A program made the position numbers and the translations under genes. DNA of 64,000 bases from Sulfurimicrobium sp031426915. GTDB taxonomy: Bacteria > Pseudomonadota > Gammaproteobacteria > Burkholderiales > Sulfuricellaceae. The DNA lies in assembly GCA_031426915.1 (NCBI GenBank), contig JASJPB010000011.1, forward strand, positions 27,873-91,872. Direction: 5' to 3'. The notes beneath the pieces are model-generated. The model worked only from the letters and a program-made list of their open reading frames with translations. It searched no databases and was not told the origin of the DNA. This document shows, one piece after another, positions 32,547 through 41,548 of the stretch (within the stretch, counting starts at the first letter, position 1; each line of letters opens with the position of its first letter).

Positions 32547-32705
32547 GGGACCGGATTATAAAAGCTGGCAGTCGGTTTGAGGCGTATTAGCACTAATTTT
32601 TAGATATCCTGTAAATACATCCTTGCTAGTGGCGGAAGTGGATGCGAGAATGCCAAACAAATACGCCTGCGCTACACATAATAATGATATCGAGGGACAT
32701 AGGGA

Positions 32706-33518
32706 ATGACAGTACGCAACGCTCTGGAAGTCGCTACTATAACTGACGCTGGGGTCGTTCGTGCGTTCAACGAGGATACCATTGCCACCGAGCTCGATTT
32801 GGGCCTGGCTGTGGTTGCGGATGGAATGGGCGGGTACAAGGCTGGCGATGTGGCCAGCGGGATGGCCGCCTCGATCGTGGTGGAGGAAGTCAAGCGACAG
32901 TTGCGCGAAATCGGGCAGGAAGGGGATGCATGTTCCCGGCTACTGCATGAGGCAGTGGCTAAAGCCAATCAGGCAATTCATCAGGCAGCCCAAGCGAATC
33001 CACAATATCACGGCATGGGCACCACGCTGGTGGCAACCCTGTTCCAAGATAACCGGCTCTACTTCACCCATGTGGGCGATTCCCGTCTCTACCGTCTGCG
33101 TCAGGGCAAACTTGTGGCTTTGACACAGGACCATTCCATCCTTCATGAGCAGGTTTCCCTGGGTCTGATTTCTTCAGATGATGCAAAAACTTCGCATAAC
33201 CGTAATCTGGTGACCCGCGCGCTGGGTGTCGAGCCTGGCATCGAGTGTGAAGTGGTGGCGCAGGAGGTTGAGCCGGGTGATATTTACCTGCTCTGTTCGG
33301 ATGGACTGAACGACATGGTGGACGATGCCGACATCGAACTGGCTCTGAGCGCGCTGCAAGCTAATTCCTCGCTGACGGTACGGCAGTTGCTCATGATGGC
33401 CAACGATAACGGAGGACATGACAACATTTCGGTGATTCTGGTCAAGGTGCTCAAGCCGTTTCCCGCCGTAGAGCCATCCCAGGGCCTGTTCGATCGTCTG
33501 TTCGGTTGGCTTAAATAG
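32706..33518 (+). CDS. PP2C-type protein serine/threonine phosphatase (second copy)
   Basis: 270 residues. PP2C metal-binding motifs: VRAFNEDTIATELDLGLAVVADGMGGYKAGDVAS, THVGDSRLYRLRQGK, LLCSDGLNDMV and HDNISVILVKVL. Paralogous to the phosphatase at 28606 (shared spans such as EDTIA, DGMGGY, YHGMGTTL, VTRALGV). It faces the kinase across a shared upstream region and is followed after 17 bp by its FHA partner. Confidence 0.94.
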   Translation: MTVRNALEVATITDAGVVRAFNEDTIATELDLGLAVVADGMGGYKAGDVASGMAASIVVEEVKRQLREIGQEGDACSRLLHEAVAKANQAIHQAAQANPQYHGMGTTLVATLFQDNRLYFTHVGDSRLYRLRQGKLVALTQDHSILHEQVSLGLISSDDAKTSHNRNLVTRALGVEPGIECEVVAQEVEPGDIYLLCSDGLNDMVDDADIELALSALQANSSLTVRQLLMMANDNGGHDNISVILVKVLKPFPAVEPSQGLFDRLFGWLK

Positions 33519-33535
33519 GGGCGGGAGAGGCAATC

Positions 33536-34234
33536 ATGGCAAAACTGGTTTTAACTCTAGATGGCGATGTGCTCGGTTACCACTTCCTGGACCAGGCACG
33601 TTTCAGCATTGGGCGCAAACCCCATAACGACATGCAGATAGATGACACTTCGGTGAGCAAGGAACACGCAGTGATCCTCACGGTTGGCAATGACCAGATA
33701 CTGGAGGATCTGGGTAGCACCAACGGTACCTTCGTCAACGGCACCAAAATACAGAAGCACATCCTGCAAAACAATGACATCATCGACGTCGGCCGTTATC
33801 AACTCAAATACATCAACCAGAAAGCCCAGGTTGGGATGGATTTTGACCGCACCATGATGATGCCGATGATGAACATGAGGCATCGCAATGGTCAGGGTGT
33901 GACCCAGACCCAAACGCCCGAGCAGGTTGATACGGCTGTTTCCGTGGCGCGGACTGCGAATGCCGCTTTTCCTCTTGGCGGGGTCAAGGGGCTGCATGGC
34001 GTCCATGTGGGCCGGACGCTCGAACTGAACCGTCCTCTGGCAACATTCGGCAAGGCGGGCGAGCAAGTGGCTGTGATCAACCGTCGTCCGCACGGATACT
34101 CCATCACTCACGTGGAAGGCAGGAAAACGCCGCAGATAAATGGTCGCCCGATCGGAACCGAGCCGCAGGCATTACAGGAAGGGGATGAGATTGAAGTGGG
34201 TGGGGAGCGGCTTCGGTTTTTCTTGAAGTATTGA
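33536..34234 (+). CDS. FHA domain protein (second copy)
   Basis: 232 residues. An FHA domain (about 20-95) with FSIGRKPHNDMQIDD, SKEHAVI and GSTNGTFVNGTKI, matching the canonical phosphothreonine-binding set. A linker with Met-rich MMMPMMNMRH follows, then a C-terminal FHA-like half (LNRPLATFGKAGEQVAVINRRPHGYSITHVEG). Preceded by GGGAGAGG. Same architecture as the protein at 29387 and next to the second PP2C gene. Confidence 0.93.
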   Translation: MAKLVLTLDGDVLGYHFLDQARFSIGRKPHNDMQIDDTSVSKEHAVILTVGNDQILEDLGSTNGTFVNGTKIQKHILQNNDIIDVGRYQLKYINQKAQVGMDFDRTMMMPMMNMRHRNGQGVTQTQTPEQVDTAVSVARTANAAFPLGGVKGLHGVHVGRTLELNRPLATFGKAGEQVAVINRRPHGYSITHVEGRKTPQINGRPIGTEPQALQEGDEIEVGGERLRFFLKY

Positions 34235-34287
34235 TGACCGGCGTGGCGTACAAAATGCCTGCGCCTGGCGGTGAGGCGACCCTCAGC

Positions 34288-35025
34288 TCATCTAGCGACA
34301 ATCTGGCCGGTGACGCCCAGGCTATCTCCACCCATCAGATACAAATACTGTGGCATCAGGCTTTCCGCGGAAGGCAGTGATTCCTTGAGTTCTCCCGGAT
34401 GGGTCCTGCTGCGCTGGGGCGATTGTACCGGGCCTGGAACGATGCAATTGATTCGCAGGTTGGGGCAGAGCTCCAGTTCTTGCGCCCATATTTTTACCAG
34501 CGTTTCTACCCCTGCCTTGGATACCGCAAAATTGCCCCAGTAAGCTGCCGGTGAATGGCCGTGGTTTTCCGATGTCATGATGATGGAGGCATCCGGTGCT
34601 TTCTTCAGTAGCGGCAGACAGGCGCGGGTCAGCGCGAAGGGCGCTATCAGATTGACGCGCAGGGAGGTCTGCCATTGCTCCAGGGTTTGCTCCTCCAGGC
34701 TGCGTAATTTGTCGAGGTGCGCCGCGTTGTGCAGGATGCCGTCGAGTCGCCCCATCTGGCCTCGGATGCCGCCGGCGAGTGCTTCGTAATCCTTGTCTTC
34801 GGCGCTCGCCAGATCAAGCGGAAAAATGGCTGCCTGGGGTAAGCCCGCCGCTTCGATTTCATCATAAACGGCTTCGAGCTTTTTTATTTTGCGGCCGTGC
34901 AGGATCACGGTTGCACCATGGGCGGCGAAAGCCAGCGCCGCCGTGCGGCCGATGCCCTGACCTGCTCCGGTTACGAGTATGACGCGGCCCTGGAGTAAAT
35001 TATTGGCAGCTAGATAGGTTTTCAT
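34288..35025 (-). CDS. YciK-like SDR family protein
   Basis: 245 residues with the Rossmann cofactor motif TGAGQGIGR (about 20-28) and an NNAH-like HNAAHLD. The family active-site Tyr (Y-x-x-x-K) appears to be Phe here: the sequence reads AAYWGNFAVSKAG, with TTT at the Tyr position relative to the WGAYAASK of E. coli YciK. The Lys is kept. A Tyr four residues upstream may or may not substitute. It overlaps the hpnE stop by 4 bp, so it is the last gene of the hpnC-hpnD-hpnE unit. Confidence 0.9.
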   Translation of the reverse strand: MKTYLAANNLLQGRVILVTGAGQGIGRTAALAFAAHGATVILHGRKIKKLEAVYDEIEAAGLPQAAIFPLDLASAEDKDYEALAGGIRGQMGRLDGILHNAAHLDKLRSLEEQTLEQWQTSLRVNLIAPFALTRACLPLLKKAPDASIIMTSENHGHSPAAYWGNFAVSKAGVETLVKIWAQELELCPNLRINCIVPGPVQSPQRSRTHPGELKESLPSAESLMPQYLYLMGGDSLGVTGQIVAR

Positions 35026-36302
35026 GGGGTTTCACAGATAAGTTTTGCGCATTTTACCCCACTTTTTACCGCGCCTTCGAGCGTTGCGGGGTAATCTCCC
35101 GCCGTGTAGTCCCCGGCAAGATAAAAATTAGCCAGCACCGTGACCTGATGCGGTCGTTCCAGCCCTACCGAACAGCAGAACGTGGCGCGTTTTTCGGTAA
35201 TGACCTGGTGCCACAAAGGGGTGGGGAGGCCAAATTCGCGCTTTAATTCCATGTCGATTGCTGCGGCCAATTGTTCCGGCGCCAAATCCTGATACGCACC
35301 CTCCGCGCTGATGACGGCCGCCAGCAAGCCGGGCGTGAGATGGGTTTGACCGCGATCGAAAACCCAATGCGCATGGCCGCCACTCATTCCCAGCATCGGG
35401 CGCGGCAGTCGCACGGAGTCGGGATATTGCAGGTAGACCGTGGCGATGGGCTGGTAGGAAAATGAGCTTATCAAGCGGGTTGCGCTAGCCAGTTCCTGCA
35501 ATCCGGCCAGCAAGGGCAGAGCGTGCTGGGGTGCGGTGGCGCAAATGACATGGCTGAAGGCTTCCCTGCCTCCGTCCCATTCCAGCACAAAATCCGCTCC
35601 ATCGCGTTCCAGGTTGCGTATCCGGGCGTTCGCATGCAGCGTGCCACCGCGATTCTGGATGTAGGCAGAAGCTTTTAGCGGAAACAGGGTCGACAAGTCC
35701 ACCCGGGGCAATACCAGATCGCTGTCGCTGCGGGCGTGGCTGAAGCTGTCGCGCAGCACGTTGAGGAATACCTGGGCCGAGGCTTGGGATATCGGGGTGT
35801 TGAGCGCCGCGAGACAGAGCGGTTCCCAGAGCAGGCGCACAATATTGCCACCCTGGCGGTGGCGGGCAAACAAGGAGGCGACGCTTTCGTCCTGCTTCAG
35901 CTGGAATTCCTGCAACCGTAGCATGGAAGCGAAGCGGATTGCACTCAGCCGTTCATCCCAAGTGAATCCGCGCGCCCCCAGCAATCCGGCAAGCAGATGC
36001 AGCGGTGCCGGTAGCCGGGGCGTTTTGAGCTCGAAATGGCCCGAAACCGCCAGTTCCAGTGGCAATCTTGTTACATCATCGGGGTTCGCGCCGGTGAGGG
36101 CCATCAGACGCAATGTTTCGCGGTAGGCACCAAGCAAAATATGCTGGCCGTTGTCCAGCATGAGGCCGTGACTTTCCACCCCGCGGGCGCGGCCTCCAAG
36201 TTGTTTGCCGGCTTCGAACAGCGTCACCGGTACGTCTTGCTGCGCCAGCGTGACGGCGGCGGCAAGACCGGCGTAACCGCCGCCGATGACGGCAACTCGC
36301 AT
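35022..36302 (-). CDS. hpnE: Hydroxysqualene dehydroxylase HpnE
   Basis: 426 residues from the ATG at 36302, which overlaps the hpnD stop (TGATG). FAD-binding Rossmann motif VAVIGGGYAGLAAAVTLAQ at the N-terminus and GGRARGVESHGLMLDNGQHILLGAY (substrate/FAD region). The C-terminal LAGDYTAGDYPATLEGAVKSG is the amine-oxidase-family FAD motif. It reduces hydroxysqualene to squalene in the hpnCDE route to hopanoid precursors. No squalene-hopene cyclase is in the window. Confidence 0.94.
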   Translation of the reverse strand: MRVAVIGGGYAGLAAAVTLAQQDVPVTLFEAGKQLGGRARGVESHGLMLDNGQHILLGAYRETLRLMALTGANPDDVTRLPLELAVSGHFELKTPRLPAPLHLLAGLLGARGFTWDERLSAIRFASMLRLQEFQLKQDESVASLFARHRQGGNIVRLLWEPLCLAALNTPISQASAQVFLNVLRDSFSHARSDSDLVLPRVDLSTLFPLKASAYIQNRGGTLHANARIRNLERDGADFVLEWDGGREAFSHVICATAPQHALPLLAGLQELASATRLISSFSYQPIATVYLQYPDSVRLPRPMLGMSGGHAHWVFDRGQTHLTPGLLAAVISAEGAYQDLAPEQLAAAIDMELKREFGLPTPLWHQVITEKRATFCCSVGLERPHQVTVLANFYLAGDYTAGDYPATLEGAVKSGVKCAKLICETP

Positions 36303-37135
36303 CAGTTCCTGGTCCAGGTCCGCCAGGCAATCCACAGCTTGCGCAGGGGCGTGAGCGATATTTTTTGCTTCAGCACGTGGCAGCCGTCTCTTTCGATCTC
36401 GTCCAGCAAGGTGCGGTAAATGCCCGCCATGACCAGGCCCGGTCGTTGCGCCTTGCGGTCAGCTTGGGGCAGGGCGGTGAAAGCCTGCTGGTAATAGTGC
36501 TTCGCACGCTCGATCTGGAACGCCATGAGCTGCTGAAAGGACTCGCTTTCGCGGCTGTCGAGAATGTCGGATTCACTGACGCCGAAGCGCTGCAACTCAT
36601 CCTGAGGCAGGTAGATGCGGTTGCGTCGCGCATCCTCGCCCACGTCGCGGATGATGTTGGTGAGCTGAAATGCCAAGCCGAGATCGTGGGCGTATTTCAG
36701 GGTTTTTCGGTCGCTGTAGCCGAAGATGGTCGCAGCGAGTTGGCCCACTACGCTCGCAACACGGTAGCAATAAAGCTGCAAGGCCTTGAAATCGGGATAG
36801 CGGTTCTGGGTCAGGTCCATTTCCATGCCGTCGATGATTTCATGAAATTGTTCCATCGGGAGGTCATAAGCGCGAATGGCGGTAAGCAGTGCCTGGCCCA
36901 CCGGGTGGCGTGGCTTGCCGGCAAAGGTAAAGGCGATTTCGTCGCGCCACCATGCGAGCTTGGTGCTCGCAATCCGAGGGTCCGGGCATTCGTCGGCAAT
37001 ATCGTCCACTTCGCGGCAGAATGCGTACAACGCGGTAATGGCGCGGCGCTTGTCCGGCGGTAGAAAACGGAAGCTGTAATAGAAACTGGAGCCGCTGCTG
37101 GCGGCCTTGTCTTCGCAATATTGATCTGGAGTCAT
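36302..37135 (-). CDS. hpnD: Presqualene diphosphate synthase HpnD
   Basis: 277 residues. The two aspartate-rich motifs of the squalene/phytoene synthase family are present: REVDDIADE (about 38-46) and NIIRDVGEDARRNRIYLP (about 155-172). It joins two farnesyl diphosphates to presqualene diphosphate. It starts 3 bp after hpnC ends. Confidence 0.94.
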   Translation of the reverse strand: MTPDQYCEDKAASSGSSFYYSFRFLPPDKRRAITALYAFCREVDDIADECPDPRIASTKLAWWRDEIAFTFAGKPRHPVGQALLTAIRAYDLPMEQFHEIIDGMEMDLTQNRYPDFKALQLYCYRVASVVGQLAATIFGYSDRKTLKYAHDLGLAFQLTNIIRDVGEDARRNRIYLPQDELQRFGVSESDILDSRESESFQQLMAFQIERAKHYYQQAFTALPQADRKAQRPGLVMAGIYRTLLDEIERDGCHVLKQKISLTPLRKLWIAWRTWTRN

Positions 37136-37138
37136 GGA

Positions 37139-37951
37139 TTATTTTGCACGTAAGGATCGGTACAGCATGTACGCCCAGTCGCCGGGCTTGAGCACGGGGC
37201 GTTGCTGGAATATGTTGCCGCGGCTTTTGTGCAATTTGCGCAGGATGGATTCGCCGCCCATGATGATCATGCGCATTTCCAGTCCGATGCGACCGGGCAG
37301 AATCCTGCCTAGCGGCGCGCCTGCCTGGAGCAGTTTCCGTGTCCGTTCGATCTGGGACAGCATGAACATCTCCCATAACCCGCCATTGTCGCCGCTGGCG
37401 ATCTGGGATTCGGCGATTTTATATTTGGCCATTTCATCCTGGGGCAGATAAATCCGGTCTTTCTTGAAATCGATGGCGACATCCTGCAGGAAATTGATCA
37501 ATTGCAGGCTGGAGCAGATGGCATCCGAATAAGCCAGGTTGCGCCTGTCCGCAACGCCGTAAAGGTGCAGGAGCAATCGCCCCACCGGGTTGGCGGAGCG
37601 GCGGCAGTATTGCATCACTTCGGCGAAATCGGCGTAACGGCTTTTAACCACGTCTTGGGAAAAAGCATCCAGGAGGTCATAAAAGGGTTCGAGGGGGAGG
37701 CGATAGTGGGCGATCATGGGCGCCAGTTCATTGAACAGCGACGTAACGGGTGTTTTCCCATCCCGTATTTTGTCCAGTTCCATGCGGAAGCCGTTCAACA
37801 GCTCGATGCGCTGCGACGGTTCAAGTTCCCCTTCGTCCGCGAAGTCATCCGCCTGCCGTGCGAAGGCATAAATCAGGCTGACCGGTTGGCGTAATTTGCG
37901 AGGAAGAAGCAGGGAAGCGACGGGGAAGTTTTCGTAATGTTTGGTCGTCAT
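37139..37951 (-). CDS. hpnC: Hydroxysqualene synthase HpnC
   Basis: 270 residues from the ATG at 37951; MTTKHYENFPVASLLLPRKLR is the family N-terminus, and the extra 13 upstream codons lack support. Motifs: ARQADDFADEGE near residue 45 and LINFLQDVAIDFKKDRIYLPQDEM near 160. It converts presqualene diphosphate to hydroxysqualene. First gene of a tight four-gene run (hpnC, hpnD, hpnE, SDR). tRNA-Leu is divergent at 38018. Confidence 0.94.
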   Translation of the reverse strand: MTTKHYENFPVASLLLPRKLRQPVSLIYAFARQADDFADEGELEPSQRIELLNGFRMELDKIRDGKTPVTSLFNELAPMIAHYRLPLEPFYDLLDAFSQDVVKSRYADFAEVMQYCRRSANPVGRLLLHLYGVADRRNLAYSDAICSSLQLINFLQDVAIDFKKDRIYLPQDEMAKYKIAESQIASGDNGGLWEMFMLSQIERTRKLLQAGAPLGRILPGRIGLEMRMIIMGGESILRKLHKSRGNIFQQRPVLKPGDWAYMLYRSLRAK

Positions 37952-38017
37952 GGGCCTGGACGCTGAAAAGCCGAAAGCTGGCAGCAGCATGTTGAATATA
38001 TTACACTACCGGTTTTA

Positions 38018-38102
<85 letters not shown>

Positions 38103-38130
38103 AATGTTACCTGATATTTTTAAGGAATAG

Positions 38131-39429
38131 ATGATGGAAGTAGAAAATGTGAACCCGCTCGAGAGAACGCTGGATGTCGCCGTATCTTTGGCGCAGTTCG
38201 AGTCGGAAGTGGAAAATCGCCTCAAGAAAATGGCGCGCACGGTGAAAATGCAGGGCTTTCGTCCCGGCAAGGTGCCTATGAAAATAGTGGCGCAGCAGTA
38301 CGGGGGTAAGGTACGCCAGGAAGTGTTGGGCGAGTCGGTGCAGAGAAGTTTTTCCGATGCGGTGCAGCAGCAGCAGTTGCGCGTTGCCGGTTATCCTCGT
38401 ATCGAACCCAAGACAGATCAGGGCGTGGATACGATGGTGTTTACCGCCACCTTCGAAGTTTATCCCGACGTGGTTCTGGGTGATATCAGCAGTGCCAAGA
38501 TCGAGCGCCCGGTAGTTACGGTGGGCGACGACGAAGTGAACAAAACCATCGAGATCCTGCGCAAGCAGCGCGTGGGTTATGTTCCCGTCCAACGCGCAGC
38601 GGCGGATGGCGACCGCGTCAATGTGGATTATCTGGGTACGCTGGATGGCCAGGAATTTCCCGGCGGACAAGCCAAGGGATTCACGCTGGTTCTTGGCGAG
38701 GGTCGCACCCTGGCCGATTTTGAAGGTCAGTTCGTGGGTATGACGGCAGGCGAGAGCAAACGTTTCGATCTGACTTTCCCGGAAGACTATCAGGCCAAGG
38801 AATTGGCGGGCAAGGCCGTGGTTTTCGAGGTGACGCTGAATGGTGTCGAAGAGCCAAAATTGCCGGAAATAGACGCTGAATTTGCCAAGAGTCTGGGTGT
38901 CGAGAATGGCGATCTGGAAAAGATGCGCGGCGAAATCCGTGCCAGTCTTGATCGCGAGGTGAGCAAGCGGATACAGGACAAGATTAAAACCCAGGTGATG
39001 GAATCCCTGCTTGAATCGACCAAGGTGGATTTGCCCGGTGTCTTGATCGAGATGGAAATCGAGCGCCTGATGGAACAGATGCGTCAGAGCATGGTTTCCC
39101 ATGGGGTGCAGATGCTGCAAGGCATGGAGTCACCCGAGTTGCACCGCGACCAGGCAAAACGTCGTGTAGCTTTGGGCTTGATTTTGGCGGAAGTGGTCAA
39201 ATCTAATCAACTGCACTCCAAACCGGAGCAGGTGCGGGCACAGATCGAGGAAGTAGCACAGAGCTACGAAGATCCGGATTCGGTGGTGAAGTACTTCTAC
39301 TCCAACCCGCAGCAAATGGCTGAGATGGAGTCCATGGTGCTGGAGGGCAACGTGGTCGAGTGGGCTTTGACACGGGCGCAAGTGCTGGATAAGCCCACAG
39401 TCTTTGATGAATTGATGGGGAAGGCATAA
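38131..39429 (+). CDS. tig: Trigger factor
   Basis: 432 residues. The ribosome-binding domain includes the signature GFRPGKVPMKIVAQQYG (about 44-60); the FKBP-type prolyl isomerase domain lies about 155-245 (ADGDRVNVDYLGTLDGQEFPGG, VGMTAGESKRFDLTFPEDY). The C-terminal chaperone domain is helical. Two adjacent ATG codons could start; AAGGA serves both. It captures nascent chains at the ribosome exit. The clpP ATG directly abuts its stop. Confidence 0.97.
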   Translation: MMEVENVNPLERTLDVAVSLAQFESEVENRLKKMARTVKMQGFRPGKVPMKIVAQQYGGKVRQEVLGESVQRSFSDAVQQQQLRVAGYPRIEPKTDQGVDTMVFTATFEVYPDVVLGDISSAKIERPVVTVGDDEVNKTIEILRKQRVGYVPVQRAAADGDRVNVDYLGTLDGQEFPGGQAKGFTLVLGEGRTLADFEGQFVGMTAGESKRFDLTFPEDYQAKELAGKAVVFEVTLNGVEEPKLPEIDAEFAKSLGVENGDLEKMRGEIRASLDREVSKRIQDKIKTQVMESLLESTKVDLPGVLIEMEIERLMEQMRQSMVSHGVQMLQGMESPELHRDQAKRRVALGLILAEVVKSNQLHSKPEQVRAQIEEVAQSYEDPDSVVKYFYSNPQQMAEMESMVLEGNVVEWALTRAQVLDKPTVFDELMGKA

Positions 39430-40059
39430 ATGATAGAAACGAGCAGCTGGGAGCCGCAAAGCCTAGGGTATATCCCGATGGTTATCGAACAGAGCGGGCG
39501 GGGCGAACGCGCCTATGACATCTATTCGCGCCTGTTGAAGGAGCGGGTGGTGTTTCTGGTGGGGCCGGTAAATGAAATGACCGCTAACGTGGTTGTAGCC
39601 CAGTTGCTTTTCCTGGAATCGGAAAATCCCGACAAGGATATTTCTCTCTATATTAATTCCCCAGGCGGTTCGGTGACGGCAGGCATGGCAATTTACGACA
39701 CCATGCAATTCATCAAACCTGACGTTTCCACGCTGTGCATCGGCCAGGCTGCCAGCATGGGCGCCCTGTTGTTGACGGCAGGGGCGGCCGGAAAACGCTA
39801 CAGCCTGCCCAATTCGCGCATGATGATCCACCAGCCATTGGGCGGCTTCCAGGGGCAGGCCTCGGATATTGAAATCCACGCGAAAGAGATTCTTTTTCTA
39901 CGTGAGCGACTCAACGCAATTCTGGCAAAGCATACCGGCCAGACCGTCAAGGCCATTGAAAAAGATACGGATCGTGATAACTTTATGAGTGCCGAGCAGT
40001 CTGTAAAGTATGGACTGGTGGACAAGGTGCTTGTGAACCGCGCGGAAGAAGCAGCTTAG
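39430..40059 (+). CDS. clpP: ATP-dependent Clp protease proteolytic subunit
   Basis: 209 residues. Ser-His-Asp triad: Ser in GQAASMGALLL (about 111), His in MMIHQPLGG (about 136), Asp in KDTDRDNFMS (about 185). The ATG follows the tig stop with no gap. A tetradecameric serine protease that partners ClpX. Followed after 74 bp by clpX; an imperfect hairpin lies between them. Confidence 0.97.
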   Translation: MIETSSWEPQSLGYIPMVIEQSGRGERAYDIYSRLLKERVVFLVGPVNEMTANVVVAQLLFLESENPDKDISLYINSPGGSVTAGMAIYDTMQFIKPDVSTLCIGQAASMGALLLTAGAAGKRYSLPNSRMMIHQPLGGFQGQASDIEIHAKEILFLRERLNAILAKHTGQTVKAIEKDTDRDNFMSAEQSVKYGLVDKVLVNRAEEAA

Positions 40060-40133
40060 CGATCATTAGCGGGACATTTAGCAGTTAGGGTGCGTTTCAC
40101 TTACCCTACAAGATTTCCATAGGACAAGGAACG

Positions 40134-41390
40134 ATGGCGAAAGATTCAGGCAGTGAAAAGTTGCTCTATTGCTCATTCTGCGGCAAGAGCCAGCACGAAG
40201 TTCGCAAGCTGATCGCGGGTCCTTCCGTGTTTATCTGTGACGAATGCGTGGACTTGTGCAACGACATTATTCGCGAGGAAGTGCGCAATGACCAGTCCAG
40301 CAAGGGCGGAGTTTCAGATTTGCCTGCGCCACAGGAAATCTGCCACATCCTGGATGAATATGTGATCGGTCAGGCGCAGGCGAAACGCACACTGTCCGTT
40401 GCGGTATATAACCATTACAAGCGTTTGAAAAACTATAACAAGGACGACGAAGTCGAACTCGCCAAGAGCAATATTCTGCTGATTGGCCCGACCGGTTCTG
40501 GCAAGACGCTGTTGGCGCAAACGCTGGCGAGGCTCCTGAACGTACCGTTTGTGATGGCGGATGCTACCACGCTGACTGAAGCCGGTTATGTTGGTGAGGA
40601 TGTTGAAAATATCATCCAGAAGTTGCTGCAGAAGTGCGATTACGATATCGAGAAAGCGCAACGCGGCATTGTCTACATTGACGAAATCGACAAGATTTCG
40701 CGCAAGTCGGACAATCCCTCCATTACCCGTGACGTCTCCGGTGAAGGCGTACAGCAGGCGTTGCTCAAGCTGATTGAGGGCACGACTGCCTCGGTGCCGC
40801 CCCAGGGAGGGCGCAAGCATCCCAATCAGGAATTCGTGCAGGTGGATACCACCAACATTCTGTTCGTCTGTGGCGGCGCCTTCAGTGGTCTGGAGAAATT
40901 GATTCGTAACCGCTCGGAGAAAGGCGGTATCGGCTTCGGCGCCGAGGTGAAGAGCAAGGACAACCGCAAGGATATCGGTGAGGTGTTGCGCGAGGTGGAG
41001 CCCGAAGATCTGATCAAGTACGGTCTGATACCAGAATTCGTGGGCCGTTTGCCGGTGGTGGCGACACTGGAAGAACTGGATGAGTCGGCCATGATCCGCA
41101 TCCTGACCGAGCCCAAAAATGCGCTCACCAAGCAGTACCAGAAACTGTTCGGCATGGAAGGCGTGGAGCTGGAGTTCCGCGACAATGCCCTCGACGCTAT
41201 TGCCAAGAAGGCTTTGGCACGCAAGACCGGGGCGCGTGGACTGCGTTCCATTCTGGAACATTCCCTGCTGGATACCATGTTTGATCTGCCATCCATGTCC
41301 AATGTCAGTAAGGTTGTGGTTGACGAAGGCGTGATTAACGGCGATGGCAAGCCGCTGGTGATCTACGCCGACCAGCCCCAGGCTGCTTAA
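40134..41390 (+). CDS. clpX: Clp protease ATPase subunit ClpX
   Basis: 418 residues. N-terminal C4 zinc domain (LYCSFCGKSQHEVRKL and ICDECVDLC), Walker A GPTGSGKTLL (about 119), Walker B IVYIDEIDKI (about 180), pore loop GYVGEDVEN, RKH-like segment and Arg-rich sensor 2 RKTGARGLRSI (about 362). An AAA+ unfoldase that feeds ClpP. A clear terminator follows. Confidence 0.97.
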   Translation: MAKDSGSEKLLYCSFCGKSQHEVRKLIAGPSVFICDECVDLCNDIIREEVRNDQSSKGGVSDLPAPQEICHILDEYVIGQAQAKRTLSVAVYNHYKRLKNYNKDDEVELAKSNILLIGPTGSGKTLLAQTLARLLNVPFVMADATTLTEAGYVGEDVENIIQKLLQKCDYDIEKAQRGIVYIDEIDKISRKSDNPSITRDVSGEGVQQALLKLIEGTTASVPPQGGRKHPNQEFVQVDTTNILFVCGGAFSGLEKLIRNRSEKGGIGFGAEVKSKDNRKDIGEVLREVEPEDLIKYGLIPEFVGRLPVVATLEELDESAMIRILTEPKNALTKQYQKLFGMEGVELEFRDNALDAIAKKALARKTGARGLRSILEHSLLDTMFDLPSMSNVSKVVVDEGVINGDGKPLVIYADQPQAA

Positions 41391-41400
41391 GCTGTGCCGC

Positions 41401-41434
41401 ACCGGAAGCATTGACGTGCTTCCGGTCAATTTTT
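41401..41434 (+). terminator. Rho-independent terminator after clpX
   Basis: ACCGGAAGCA/TGCTTCCGGT, a perfect 10-bp stem with loop TTGACG, then CAATTTTT. Confidence 0.85.
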
Positions 41435-41481
41435 CCTTTGCAACGCCTCTGTGCTTGCTGTAGTTTATTTCCTAAGCTTGG

Positions 41482-41508
41482 CTTGAAATTCTTCAGCTGT
41501 CCCTTAAT
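41482..41508 (+). promoter_or_regulatory. Possible heat-shock (sigma32-type) promoter of lon
   Basis: CTTGAAA (41482-41488) followed after 12 bp by CCCTTAAT (41501-41508). The -35 matches the sigma32 consensus exactly and the -10 region is partial (consensus CCCCAT-T). lon is heat-inducible in many proteobacteria. A start site would lie about 35 nt before the ATG. Confidence 0.5.
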
Positions 41509-41548
41509 TTCAAAGTACGTTGCATTTATATATTAAGGCGAATACCCC

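Noticed and set aside
40086..40108. Imperfect hairpin TAGGGT...ACCCTA between clpP and clpX
   Set aside because: Only 6 bp of stem with an 11-nt loop and no T run; it resembles a decayed intergenic palindrome and is too weak to call a terminator or operator.
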